Assembly: GCA_021799405.1 (NCBI GenBank)
Contig: JAJZAL010000131.1
Location: 1 to 14,543, forward strand
From: Acidobacteriota bacterium
Lineage (GTDB): Bacteria; Acidobacteriota; Terriglobia; Terriglobales; Acidobacteriaceae
DNA: 14,543 nt
Direction of reading: 5' to 3'
Part shown: piece by piece, positions 7,623-14,543 of the stretch
Position numbering within the stretch: position 1 is the stretch's first letter
Layout of the letters: every line of letters begins with the position of its first letter
Notes under the pieces: model-generated
What the model was told of the DNA's origin: nothing
Database searches by the model: none
Seen by the model: the letters and a program-made list of their open reading frames with translations, nothing else
Position numbers and translations under genes: made by a program

Positions 7623-9347
7623 ATGGCAAAGAATGTAGCGGAATTGTTTGTGGAGGTTCTGGCCGCCGCGGGGGTCAAGCGCATCTACGGCGTGGCCGGC
7701 GACTCGCTCAATGGCATTACCGATTCCGTCCGCACTCGCACCGGGATGGAGTGGGTCGGAGTGCGGCACGAGGAATCGGCGGCCTTCGCCGCCGGGGCCG
7801 AGGCAGCGCTAACCGGCAAGCTGGCGGTCTGCGCTGGCAGTTGCGGGCCCGGCAATCTTCATCTCATTAACGGCTTGTATGACTGCCAGCGCAGCCGCGT
7901 CCCAGTGCTGGCGATTGCCGCTCACATCCCGTCGCGCGAGATTGGCAGCGGCTACTTCCAGGAGACGCATCCCGAGCTTCTCTTCAAGGAGTGCAGCCAC
8001 TACTGCGAGCTGGTTTCACACCCCGCGCAGATGCCGCGCACCCTGGAAATCGCCATCCAGACGGCATTGTCAAAGCGCGGTGTCGCCGTGGTGGTGCTGC
8101 CCGGCGATGTCGCGCTGTCAGACGCAGTCAATCCCGGTCGCCGCGTTACCTTCACCACGCAACAGTCTGAGGTCACGCCGGGCCGGGAGCAACTCGAAAA
8201 GCTGGCCACGGAGCTGAACGGCGCGCAGCGCGTCACCATCCTTGCTGGAGCCGGCTGCGCGGGCGCGCACGACCAATTGCTGGCGATCGCCGGCAAGCTA
8301 CAGTCGCCGATCGTGCATGCCATGCGCGGCAAGGAGTTCATTGAGTACGACAATCCTTATGACGTGGGTATGACCGGCCTGCTCGGCTTTGCTTCCGGCT
8401 ATAAGGCGATGATGAACTGCGACACGCTGCTGATGCTGGGCACGGATTTTCCCTATCAGCAGTTCTATCCGCAGAATGCGCGCATTGTGCAGGTCGATCT
8501 CCGCGAGGAGCAACTGGGGCGCCGCAGCCACGTCGATCTCGGCGTTGTGGGCGGCGTGGCGGAAACCCTGCGCGCCGTGCTCCCGCTGGTGGAGCAGAAG
8601 CAGAGCCGCGCTCATCTTGACGCTGCGCTGGCCGACTACCGCGAGGCGCGCAAGGGGCTGGACGATCTGGCCAAAGGCACGCCGGGACAGCGGCCGATCC
8701 ATCCGCAATACCTGGCCAAAGTGTTGAACGAAGTGGCCTCGGACGACGCCATCTTCACGGTCGACGTGGGGACGCCGGTGATTTGGGCGGCGCGTTATCT
8801 CAGAATGAATGGCCGCCGCCGGCTGCTCAGTTCGTTCAATCACGGCTCCATGGCCAACGCGCTGCCGCAGGCTCTCGGCGCGCAGATTTCGCATCCAGGC
8901 CACCAGGTGGTTGCGCTCTCCGGCGACGGCGGCGTCTCGATGCTTATGGGCGATCTGCTCTCACTGCGGCAACTGAATCTGCCCGTGAAGATCGTCGTCT
9001 TCAACAACGGATCGCTGGGCTTCGTGGAGCTGGAGATGAAGGCGACAGGCTTCCTGACCCATGCGACGGATCTGGTGAATCCGGACTTCTCTAAAATCGC
9101 CGAAGGCGCGGGCATACTGGGCCTGCACGTGGATGACCCCGGAGAGGTGCGGCAGGCGCTGGCGCAGGCCTTCGCGCATCCCGGTCCCGCGCTGGTGGAT
9201 GTGGCCGTTAATCGCCACGAGCTGGCCATGCCGCCATCGCTCAAACTCGATCAGATCGTCGACTTCAACCTCTATATGATCAAGGCGATTCTGAACGGCC
9301 GCGGCGACGAGATCATCGAGCTGGCCCGCACCAACTGGCTCCGCTGA
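7623..9347 (+). CDS. poxB: Pyruvate dehydrogenase (quinone) / pyruvate oxidase PoxB
   Basis: PoxB is a peripheral membrane, thiamine-diphosphate and FAD enzyme that oxidatively decarboxylates pyruvate to acetate and CO2, passing electrons to the quinone pool. The 574-residue protein is nearly the same length as E. coli PoxB (572) and collinear with it. Shared segments include [14 protein letters not shown] (18-31), [14 protein letters not shown] (48-61, with the ThDP-activating Glu50 at the same number as in E. coli), [16 protein letters not shown] (70-85), the FAD-domain [20 protein letters not shown] (231-250) and the ThDP/Mg motif GDGGVSML...VVFNN (434-462). The C-terminal ELARTNWLR matches the lipid-binding tail that activates the E. 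coli enzyme at membranes, so a quinone-linked enzyme is more likely than an O2-using lactobacillal-type oxidase. The ATG at 7623 has only a weak AGAAG upstream. It is divergent from nrdR. Confidence 0.95.
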   Translation: MAKNVAELFVEVLAAAGVKRIYGVAGDSLNGITDSVRTRTGMEWVGVRHEESAAFAAGAEAALTGKLAVCAGSCGPGNLHLINGLYDCQRSRVPVLAIAAHIPSREIGSGYFQETHPELLFKECSHYCELVSHPAQMPRTLEIAIQTALSKRGVAVVVLPGDVALSDAVNPGRRVTFTTQQSEVTPGREQLEKLATELNGAQRVTILAGAGCAGAHDQLLAIAGKLQSPIVHAMRGKEFIEYDNPYDVGMTGLLGFASGYKAMMNCDTLLMLGTDFPYQQFYPQNARIVQVDLREEQLGRRSHVDLGVVGGVAETLRAVLPLVEQKQSRAHLDAALADYREARKGLDDLAKGTPGQRPIHPQYLAKVLNEVASDDAIFTVDVGTPVIWAARYLRMNGRRRLLSSFNHGSMANALPQALGAQISHPGHQVVALSGDGGVSMLMGDLLSLRQLNLPVKIVVFNNGSLGFVELEMKATGFLTHATDLVNPDFSKIAEGAGILGLHVDDPGEVRQALAQAFAHPGPALVDVAVNRHELAMPPSLKLDQIVDFNLYMIKAILNGRGDEIIELARTNWLR

Positions 9348-9373
9348 TACAGCCCATCCCCGCCCAAATGCAA

Positions 9374-9407
9374 CAACGGCCTGAGAACACCCGTTCCCAG
9401 GCCGTTG
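9374..9407 (+). terminator. Long hairpin at the poxB 3' end
   Basis: Arms caacggcctg (9374-9383) and caggccgttg (9398-9407) are exact reverse complements. After a single A.C mismatch the stem continues with GAAC/GTTC (9385-9388 with 9393-9396) around a 4-base loop. No T-run follows, so termination may need Rho or may be weak. A second small palindrome pair (tcgcga at 9411-9416 and 9426-9431) follows. The site lies between the converging poxB and the pyruvyl transferase-like gene and could serve both directions. Confidence 0.55.
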
Positions 9408-9475
9408 CCCTCGCGAACTCTCCTCTCGCGATCGGCAATGCGCAGCCTTAGAGAGCCCTCGCCTGCATGTCCCCT

Positions 9476-10843
9476 TCAGAAACGCACCGCTTTGCACAGA
9501 GCCGTTACCATCTCTTGTTGTCGTTCTTTCACTCGCACCATTGCCTCTTTAATTTGACTCTTTGCTGATTCCACGTCTGCAAGGATCGCGGCCAGGCGCG
9601 ACCAGAGCAACCGCCCATCTGTCGCATCGATTTCAAGGAGCCACTCTCCTAAGCCTATATCTCGATACATTTCGCCTTTGCAGGTGTCTGTCGGCTGCCG
9701 CACATAGAGCGCGGGCGTGCCATTGGCCAGCGAGATAATCGGGGAATGGCACTCAAGACTGACCACAGCTTGCGCCTTCGAGTAAATTGACGCTGCTTCA
9801 TCCGGTAACCAGAATGTGTCGCGCCAAACGACCCTCTTTCTTACATCTTCCGGCAACGGGTCGCAAAGCACCTCCTTTGCCAATTCGATCTCATAGGTCA
9901 TCTCGGGACACGCAAGCACCTTGTTTCCTGTCTTGCGCACATAAGCGATCATCATTTCCCTGAGCTTCGAGTGGTCGGTCTCGACCGTGCGCCGATCAAT
10001 TGCCTCCTTGACCTTGTCCTTCTCGGTCTGCTTTGTGTGATGAATTTTGTAATATGGAGTGTACCTAAGCCGCGGGATCACGCAGATATACCGTTCGTCT
10101 TCCAAGCCATGCTCAGCTCGATACGCATCGCCACGTCTGTCATCACGCTGCGTCATTCCAAATTGTGTATCTGGACCGAACTGAAGAATTGGCGGGTGCA
10201 CGCCCTGTGCTCTCAGGTATTCCAGAGAAATGCTGTCCCGGCAAAACATGAATGCAGAGCGATTGATAGTCAAGCGCGTTTCTTCATCAAGCTTATTCGG
10301 GGGCGATTTCAAAATATCAGCGCGAAGCTGATCGAGCGTTCCTCCTTCGGCAAGAAGGCCGGTGCCGACGCCCGAAATCGGATCGGCGCTTACCCCAAAG
10401 ACGCCGTAAGGTTTCCCCGTGGAATGATGCCATGCGGCGAGTTGAGCCCGGGCGCCAAAACCAGACCCTGAGCCGTGCAGCATAAAGTCGGCATCTTCCC
10501 AGGCAGCTCTCAGTTCATCTGTAACTGGATGTCCGTTCTTCAATGTCCCTTGTGCAATCCGAAGCGCTGGAAAGCTTCTCTTCAGAAACTCCCCTACTCC
10601 ACGATCGAGAGCGCCCCCACTAGGCCATAGGATGACCTGAATTTCCGGACAATATCTTTGAATCAAATCCAACGCGCCTGGCGTATGTCCGATATCGCCT
10701 ATGTTCACACTCTGCCAGGAACCACGAAGCAGTACTACTGGCCGCTTGGCAAGGGAAGCGGCAGCAGCCCTGGAAAGTGCGTTCGCCTCCAGGAGAAGTG
10801 CTGCCGAAGAGGCACTCCGAGTGATGAAATCACGACGATTCAC
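9476..10843 (-). CDS. Tat-exported polysaccharide pyruvyl transferase family protein
   Basis: A 455-residue protein with a twin-arginine signal: MNRRDFITRS, a modest hydrophobic stretch (residues 12-24) and an AxA-type site near 26-30 (SRAAAAS). The mature part fits the polysaccharide pyruvyl transferase fold (PF04230-like): SVNIGDIGHTPGALDLI (45-61), LHGSGSGFG (122-130), FCRDSISLEYLRAQGV (200-215), YICVIPRLRYTPYY (252-265) and, late in the protein, VSLECHSPIISLANGTPALYV (361-381) with His366 at the usual conserved histidine position. Known members add ketal pyruvate to cell-surface glycans, usually in the cytoplasm; export would imply a periplasmic or surface role, and the substrate is unknown. 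The start is GTG at 10843 with GGAGAAG about 7 bases upstream; a CTCC-GGC-GGAG micro-hairpin covers part of that site. Its base composition looks lower in GC than the core genes to the left, suggesting transfer. Family assignment is by motif pattern only. Confidence 0.72.
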   Translation of the reverse strand: MNRRDFITRSASSAALLLEANALSRAAAASLAKRPVVLLRGSWQSVNIGDIGHTPGALDLIQRYCPEIQVILWPSGGALDRGVGEFLKRSFPALRIAQGTLKNGHPVTDELRAAWEDADFMLHGSGSGFGARAQLAAWHHSTGKPYGVFGVSADPISGVGTGLLAEGGTLDQLRADILKSPPNKLDEETRLTINRSAFMFCRDSISLEYLRAQGVHPPILQFGPDTQFGMTQRDDRRGDAYRAEHGLEDERYICVIPRLRYTPYYKIHHTKQTEKDKVKEAIDRRTVETDHSKLREMMIAYVRKTGNKVLACPEMTYEIELAKEVLCDPLPEDVRKRVVWRDTFWLPDEAASIYSKAQAVVSLECHSPIISLANGTPALYVRQPTDTCKGEMYRDIGLGEWLLEIDATDGRLLWSRLAAILADVESAKSQIKEAMVRVKERQQEMVTALCKAVRF

Positions 10844-11331
10844 AAGATAACTTCTCCGCCGGAGGAGTTTGTTCCAATATTCGAAGGATTCCGTCGATGA
10901 GAACTCGATGATATCACTAATTGGACGTGAGGTCGCTGTAGCAGGAAACGTGGCTGAATGTAAGGCTCGCGCTCGTTCGTGCGGCAGTTAACAAACCTGA
11001 ACCGTGCCATATCCAACGCTCTGCGAATCCATCCCGAGGGACCCGCCATTCACTACGGACCAGCAATCCACGTGGCGTCTGTACAAGCTGAGTTCATGGC
11101 ACATTCCATGACGCCTGATGTTCAGGAATAGTGATTTATGAAGTCTGAAGGTGTTCCACTTGGCTTGGGATGCTCGCTCGGCTGATCTGCTTACTTGAAT
11201 TCGTCTGGCATGGGATGTGATTTGGAAGGGGCTGGCCGAGTCTCAACACCTATAGGTTTTCGAACGGCCGGAAGGGAGGCACGAGACAGTCAGGTCTTTG
11301 GCCAATCAGGATTGAAGGGAGCACTGTTCAC
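10844..11331. other. Gene-free stretch
   Basis: No frame in these 488 bases gives a recognisable protein or domain, and stops are frequent in all frames. No tRNA-like cloverleaf, long inverted repeat or short tandem repeat was seen by eye. It includes the upstream region of the pyruvyl transferase-like gene (minus strand, from 10844 rightwards), where no strong -35/-10 pair is evident. It is probably decayed sequence. Confidence 0.4.
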
Positions 11332-11490
11332 TTAGGTATCCGGATCGCACTTCCGACATTGACGGCTGGCAGGGACACGGCGTCGCGATGACGCAGGGTG
11401 GTTGCTCATTTGCACTTCACGCCACGGGGTTGCGCCGATAGCGGCTGGAGACGACACATTCCTGGAGGATTTCGTCAAGAACCGCTTCAT
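11332..11490 (-). CDS. Doubtful small ORF, 52 residues, unrecognised
   Basis: The frame starts at ATG 11490 behind a good Shine-Dalgarno-like GGGGGAG six bases upstream and ends at TAA 11332. The product begins MKRFLTKSSRNVSS, is basic, and ends with a CRKC pair (residues 45 and 48). The ATG overlaps the TAA stop of another open frame (11490-11711, TAATG), an arrangement seen in translationally coupled genes. I recognise no family. The opposite strand is also open here, so this may be chance in decayed DNA. Confidence 0.2.
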   Translation of the reverse strand: MKRFLTKSSRNVSSPAAIGATPWREVQMSNHPASSRRRVPASRQCRKCDPDT

Positions 11491-11711
11491 TAGCAGCTCC
11501 CCCAGACTATTTCAAGCCAAAGGAAGGCGAGGTCGAGTTGCGCGTCCGGGGGCGATTCCTGCAGCGGCTGGAAGGCGCCCCAGTCGCCAACACAACTAAG
11601 CCCTTCAACCGCTGATGCTTTCAGCACACGAATATCTTCGGAATTGTAGCTCGGTTTGACGAATCGGAAAGCCTCCTTTCGGGCAAGGGGTTGGCGCGGT
11701 ATCTGGGTTCT
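11490..11711 (-). pseudogene. Doubtful open frame, possible fragment, unrecognised
   Basis: From just after a TAA at 11712-11714 the minus strand is open for 73 codons to the TAA at 11490-11492. The conceptual product includes FRFVKPSYNSEDIRVLKASAVEGL and DWGAFQPLQESPPDAQLDLAF. Its only start codon candidate is a GTG at 11627 with a weak ribosome site. It overlaps the tail of the response regulator frame. I cannot name a family; it could be the remnant C-terminal part of a gene that was joined to the receiver domain by deletion or insertion. Confidence 0.15.
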
Positions 11712-12039
11712 TTAATAGATAGCCGAGAGCTCCAGCCTGAAGGGCACGCGAAATATACTCATCCGACTCATAGTTCGTGAGCACGAGTATGCGCACATCA
11801 GGCGCGACCCGGCGCAGCGCGGCGATTGCCTCAGTTCCTTCCATCTCAGGCATGCGCAAATCCATCAGCACTACGTCCGGGCACAATCGCTGCACTTCAG
11901 TAATCGTCTCCTGCGCGGTGCCTGCCATTCCGACCACTGTGATGTTGTCTTCGCTTTCAAGCATGGTCCGCAAGCCCAGGCGAACGACAGGATGATCGTC
12001 TACGATGAATACCTTAATGTTGAATGCCTTTTCCTTCAT
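11605..12039 (-). pseudogene. Truncated NarL/FixJ-type response regulator (receiver domain only)
   Basis: The 144-residue product contains a complete receiver domain: acidic pair Asp14-Asp15 (FIVDDHPVVRLGL), phosphoacceptor Asp60 (VVLMDLRMPEMEG), Thr88 (ILVLTNYESDEY) and Lys110 (GYLLKN). The VDDHPVVRxGL opening is typical of NarL/LuxR-type regulators, which normally continue for about 90 residues into a helix-turn-helix DNA-binding domain. Here homology ends at about residue 111-115 (YLLKNPDTA) and 30 unrelated residues follow before the stop, so the output domain is missing. No HTH is found in the other frames downstream. I chose the ATG at 12039 because the receiver begins there; a GTG at 12078 is an alternative, and neither has a strong ribosome site. 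No partner kinase is nearby. A functional single-domain regulator is possible, but the position beside a decayed IS favours a remnant. Confidence 0.7.
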
Positions 12040-12208
12040 ACCGACAATCTTATGCCATCCAACCTTCGCCCAGCTCACTAGAAGTCTTGCACGTAGGATT
12101 CAGAATCAGGTGGTAGGTCAAATGAACCACTTCTAAGGAATCTCTGCGCAGGCTCCTGATATCGTGACCGCGGAGAAGACCAGCCCAGCAGGAGCGACCC
12201 CCAGCCAG

Positions 12209-13238
12209 AAACTTGTCAAAGTACCACTTCCACCGCTTCGATTCCGCCTCCGCAGGCCATCTTTCCGGGTCGCACAGGCACTACGCCCCGAGCGCGACCA
12301 GGCGCTTACAATGCTGGCAGAGATTCACCAGGGCAAAGGCGACCAACAACCACTCAAGATTCTTCTTCAAGCCTCAATAGCGCACCTTGGTAAATCCAGA
12401 TACCCGTTTCAAAATTCGGAAGGGCCATACCACCTTGGCTCTTACTCTTGATTTGGTCCGGTTCTTGAGCCATGTCTCTTCATCCAGATAGTTTTTGAAC
12501 TTCGTCCTGTGGCACGTCATGTCTTGCGCGTTGTAGCACGGCTCTGCGGATCACTTCTCCCTGACCCTGATAACCACCGTCGTCCCACGCCTTCTTCTCG
12601 TTCCCGTGCGGAAAACGGGCAACATATGCACCCCCACCACGCTGGCTACCGCTTTGCATACGGAATGGACAATGCCTTCTCTGCCGTCCACCCCGATGTG
12701 CGCCTTCGCTCCGAAATAATACTGCTTGTCCTTCCGTGTCTGATGCATCGCCGCGTCGCGCTCCCCGCTCCGGTTCTTGGTCGAACTCGGCGCTGTGATG
12801 ATGCTGGCGTCCGCAATGGTGCCCCTGTTGGTGCGAACGCCCTTGCTGTCCAGATACAGATTTATGGCGTTCGGGATCGGCCTGCATGAATCATGCTCTT
12901 CCAGAAGGTGGCGAAAGCGCGGGATTGTGGTTTCGTCCGGCGCCGCGGCACACCACAGATGGACGCCCGCGAAAGGCCGCAGTACTGACGACTCTTAAAC
13001 GCATCCTCCGTGCCTGCGCCGGAGAGATTGCACCAATCCTGGAGAAAGTACAGCCGCAGCATGATCGGCGACCCAATCGGCTGCGATCCATGACCTGCGT
13101 TGGGTAGAGTGTCTCGGCCATTGCTTGTAACTCCTGCTGTGGAATTGGGACTTGTGCAGAGGTTCCGTAAAGACGCTGTTGGGCCCAGCAAGTGTGAGAG
13201 ACCTGCTGGCAATCTGCTGATAGTACTTTGGCAAATTT
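12209..13238 (-). mobile_element. Degenerate IS5-family insertion sequence
   Basis: A decayed IS of about 1.03 kb bounded by imperfect terminal inverted repeats: 12209-12226 (AAACTTGTCAAAGTACCA) and the reverse complement of 13221-13238 (AAATTTGCCAAAGTACTA), matching at 15 of 18 positions. Between them lies a minus-strand IS5-type transposase broken into several frames. No clear target-site duplication is visible (ccag on the left, gcga on the right), consistent with age or with slightly misjudged ends. Family assignment comes from the transposase wording, the element size and the presence of short terminal repeats. Confidence 0.75.
12281..13121 (-). pseudogene. IS5-family transposase, multiply frameshifted
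   Basis: The intact gene would start at ATG 13121 (AGGAG about 9 bases upstream) with MAETLYPTQVMDRS. Homology then jumps frame near 13080 to QPIGSPIMLRLYFLQDW, again near 13000 to FAGVHLWCAAAPDETTIPRFRHLLEEH and on through RTNRGTIADASII and KDKQYYFGAKAHIGVDGREG. It jumps near 12610 to HGNEKKAWDDGGYQGQGE and near 12535 to TKFKNYLDEETWLKNRTKSRVRAK. The frame is then interrupted by TGA at 12374-12376 and finally ends at TAG 12281-12283. The first Asp (ADASII) and second Asp (DDGGYQG) of the DDE triad remain, but the expected Glu in RAKVEHPFR is replaced (RAKVVWPFR). At least four frameshifts, a stop and the lost Glu make it inactive. Confidence 0.82.
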
Positions 13239-13377
13239 GCGACGTGAGATATTTATCAGAAACTTAAGCGTCCTTTTGAGCGCAAGCTATATATCTGAAT
13301 GTCCTATGCTCGACTGCTTCGTTGGAGCGCTCATCTTCAGCATGTGATTTGCAATCGTCTGGAAGACACACCAAGAA

Positions 13378-13425
13378 GGCGGGATTAGTATCCGGTCGAA
13401 TGCATCCGAGCTACGGTCTCCCGCC
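13378..13425 (-). terminator. Possible hairpin terminator for the TonB-dependent receptor gene
   Basis: GGCGGGA (13378-13384) and TCCCGCC (13419-13425) are exact reverse complements with a 34-base loop that can itself pair weakly (ACCG/CGGT). It lies 20 bases beyond the receptor stop, and on the minus strand TTCTTGG follows the stem. The large loop and poor T-run make this tentative. Confidence 0.3.
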
Positions 13426-13445
13426 CCCTGCATGGATGAGATTGC

Positions 13446-14543
13446 TCAGAACGTCAGGCGCAGTGTGAATTGTAGTTGGCGGGCTTGATTATACGAAGAA
13501 CATCCCACTCCGCCAGGAGTTACGCATTCGGTCCCGTCGGTTCCGTTCGGGTTCGGATAGCCCTGTACATTGAAGACATTGAATGCATCCATGTTGAAGC
13601 GCAGATTAACCCGCTCTGTGATCGGGAAAACCTTGAAGAGGGAAGCATCCGCCGTCCAGTTGAACGGGCCGGCAACCGCGACCTTGGAATAAGGATTCGC
13701 TCCGCTGATGCCGGAAGCAGGAGAATAGGGAATAGGTGCGGCAGTCTTGCCCGGCAGGGCGATGGCTACTTCGTCCCTTCCAAAGTATGGGCTTGTCACT
13801 GTTTTACCATTGACGGGCGCACTGCATGTTGTGTCGATCGGGCTTTGATAGGGAGCCCAATCGGCGGGAAGACCCGACACAACCGTAGACAATCCCTGAG
13901 AGCAAGCATTGCCAGAGACCGCTGTCGGCGCGATATACCCGTTGAACCACTCGTACTCCTTGTAGCAGACGCCGCTGCGGCAATCGGTGATGGGATGCTT
14001 ATGCTTGTAAAGATGCAGTTGAGTCGCCGGTCCCCAGTGCGATGAGGTAATGTTGAAGTCCTGCGAGTGGATATTACCGTCGCCCGCAATCTGCCACCCT
14101 CCAACGAGTTCATTCATAAAACGGTTGGCGCTATGAAAAAGCCACTTGCCGCGCCCAACAGGAAGATCGAAGATCCCGTTGAACTTTACCTGCTGGATTG
14201 GCAACGAAGTATCAATCCTGTAGTATTCAAAGCGGTTCAAGTCTCTATAGTATTGCCATGGCAGCGTGCCGGCCGGTGGTGCAGCCGGAAGTGCGGGACT
14301 GAGGGCCGTTCCGTAAGGCGAGGTCATTGTGCTTACGGGTGATGAGTAGAGGAAGTCCGCGCTAGGATCCACGATGCCGTCGCCGCCATACTCACCACCT
14401 GTGTGCATTGGCTTGGACCAAATGTAGCTAATTTGGTAGGCGGATCCATGATGAAACAGCCGCTCGTAGTTGGCCTGCAACTGGTTGTCGGTCGACCAAC
14501 CAGTCTTCTGGATCAAGCGCATGCCGCCGCCCCACGTGACCTG
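13446..14543 (-). CDS. TonB-dependent receptor (Oar-like), C-terminal part
   Basis: The last 365 residues of an outer-membrane beta-barrel receptor; the frame is open to the window edge (QVTWGGGMRLIQKTGW...), so the N-terminal carboxypeptidase-regulatory-like, plug and early barrel parts lie outside. Seen directly: alternating aromatic/polar barrel strands such as LQANYERLFHHGSAYQISYIWSK, the segment KFNGIFDLPVGRGKWLF, and the closing block NWTADASLFKVFPITERVNLRFNMDAFNVFNVQGYPNPNG followed by LQFTLRLTF. The terminal Phe is the outer-membrane insertion signature. The N-x-DxSLFK-x-F...RFNMDAFNVFN wording is typical of the large Acidobacteriota receptors related to Oar. Several Cys in probable surface loops (DCRSGVC, CSQG, TTCSAP, TECVTPGGVGC) could form disulfides. 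Likely role: TonB-driven uptake of a glycan or other large nutrient; the substrate cannot be read from this part. Confidence 0.85.
   Translation of the reverse strand, partial: QVTWGGGMRLIQKTGWSTDNQLQANYERLFHHGSAYQISYIWSKPMHTGGEYGGDGIVDPSADFLYSSPVSTMTSPYGTALSPALPAAPPAGTLPWQYYRDLNRFEYYRIDTSLPIQQVKFNGIFDLPVGRGKWLFHSANRFMNELVGGWQIAGDGNIHSQDFNITSSHWGPATQLHLYKHKHPITDCRSGVCYKEYEWFNGYIAPTAVSGNACSQGLSTVVSGLPADWAPYQSPIDTTCSAPVNGKTVTSPYFGRDEVAIALPGKTAAPIPYSPASGISGANPYSKVAVAGPFNWTADASLFKVFPITERVNLRFNMDAFNVFNVQGYPNPNGTDGTECVTPGGVGCSSYNQARQLQFTLRLTF

Noticed and set aside
7417..7629. Longer nrdR with 71 extra N-terminal residues
   Set aside because: The NrdR family starts exactly at the MKCPYC zinc ribbon, and the extension has no similarity to it and would run across the divergent promoter region into poxB.
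11402..11599. Plus-strand 65-residue open frame in the gene-poor region
   Set aside because: No ribosome site or recognisable sequence; it overlaps minus-strand frames that are equally open, so coding cannot be supported.
11640..11680. Possible GyrB/ParE N-terminal fragment (YNSEDIRVL)
   Set aside because: Only about nine residues resemble the 'YNxEDIxVL' start of type II topoisomerase B subunits, and the following GLEAVRKRPGMYIG hallmark is absent.
12480..12887. Single 135-residue protein within the IS
   Set aside because: Most of it is the wrong frame; only its last third carries transposase homology, which belongs with the frameshifted IS5 pseudogene.
10844..13445. CRISPR array or tandem repeats in the gene-poor block
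   Set aside because: No regularly spaced repeat units were seen on reading; only the IS terminal repeats and small hairpins recur.

Overview
The window looks like a bacterial chromosome of moderate to high GC. The best guess is an Acidobacteriota (Terriglobia-like) genome: the right edge carries the end of a large Oar-like TonB-dependent receptor of the kind expanded in that phylum, and a DAP-pathway cluster sits beside carbohydrate genes. The assignment is inference; there is no rRNA or other phylogenetic marker in the window.

Left part (1-9407), compact core metabolism. The end of a galactokinase gene (galK) is followed by a short alpha-glucan phosphorylase gene (glgP) with a plausible promoter and a long leader. 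Convergent to glgP is a minus-strand gene series read nrdR -> NAD-type isocitrate dehydrogenase (icd) -> asd -> lysC -> dapB. It joins the ribonucleotide reductase repressor, a TCA-cycle step and three early enzymes of the aspartate/lysine/diaminopimelate pathway. Gaps are 24, 39 and 49 bases up to lysC. A terminator-like hairpin with a T-run lies between lysC and dapB, so dapB may be partly uncoupled. Divergent from nrdR is a clear poxB (quinone-dependent pyruvate oxidase), which ends in a long hairpin.

Right part (9408-14543), accessory in character. Base composition looks lower in GC and gene density falls. It holds a GTG-started, Tat-signal-bearing polysaccharide pyruvyl transferase family protein. 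Next comes a stretch of about 760 bases with no recognised gene (one or two doubtful small reading frames). Then follow a response regulator that stops after its receiver domain, a decayed IS5-family insertion sequence (several frameshifts, an internal stop, the catalytic Glu lost, imperfect 18-base terminal inverted repeats still visible) and the C-terminal part of a TonB-dependent receptor running off the window.

I did not find a convincing undescribed multi-gene system. The items most worth a second look are the exported pyruvyl-transferase-like protein, the archaeal/fungal-type Asd together with an IDH3-like isocitrate dehydrogenase in the nrdR/lysine cluster, the lysC-dapB terminator, and the broken regulator plus fossil IS block.
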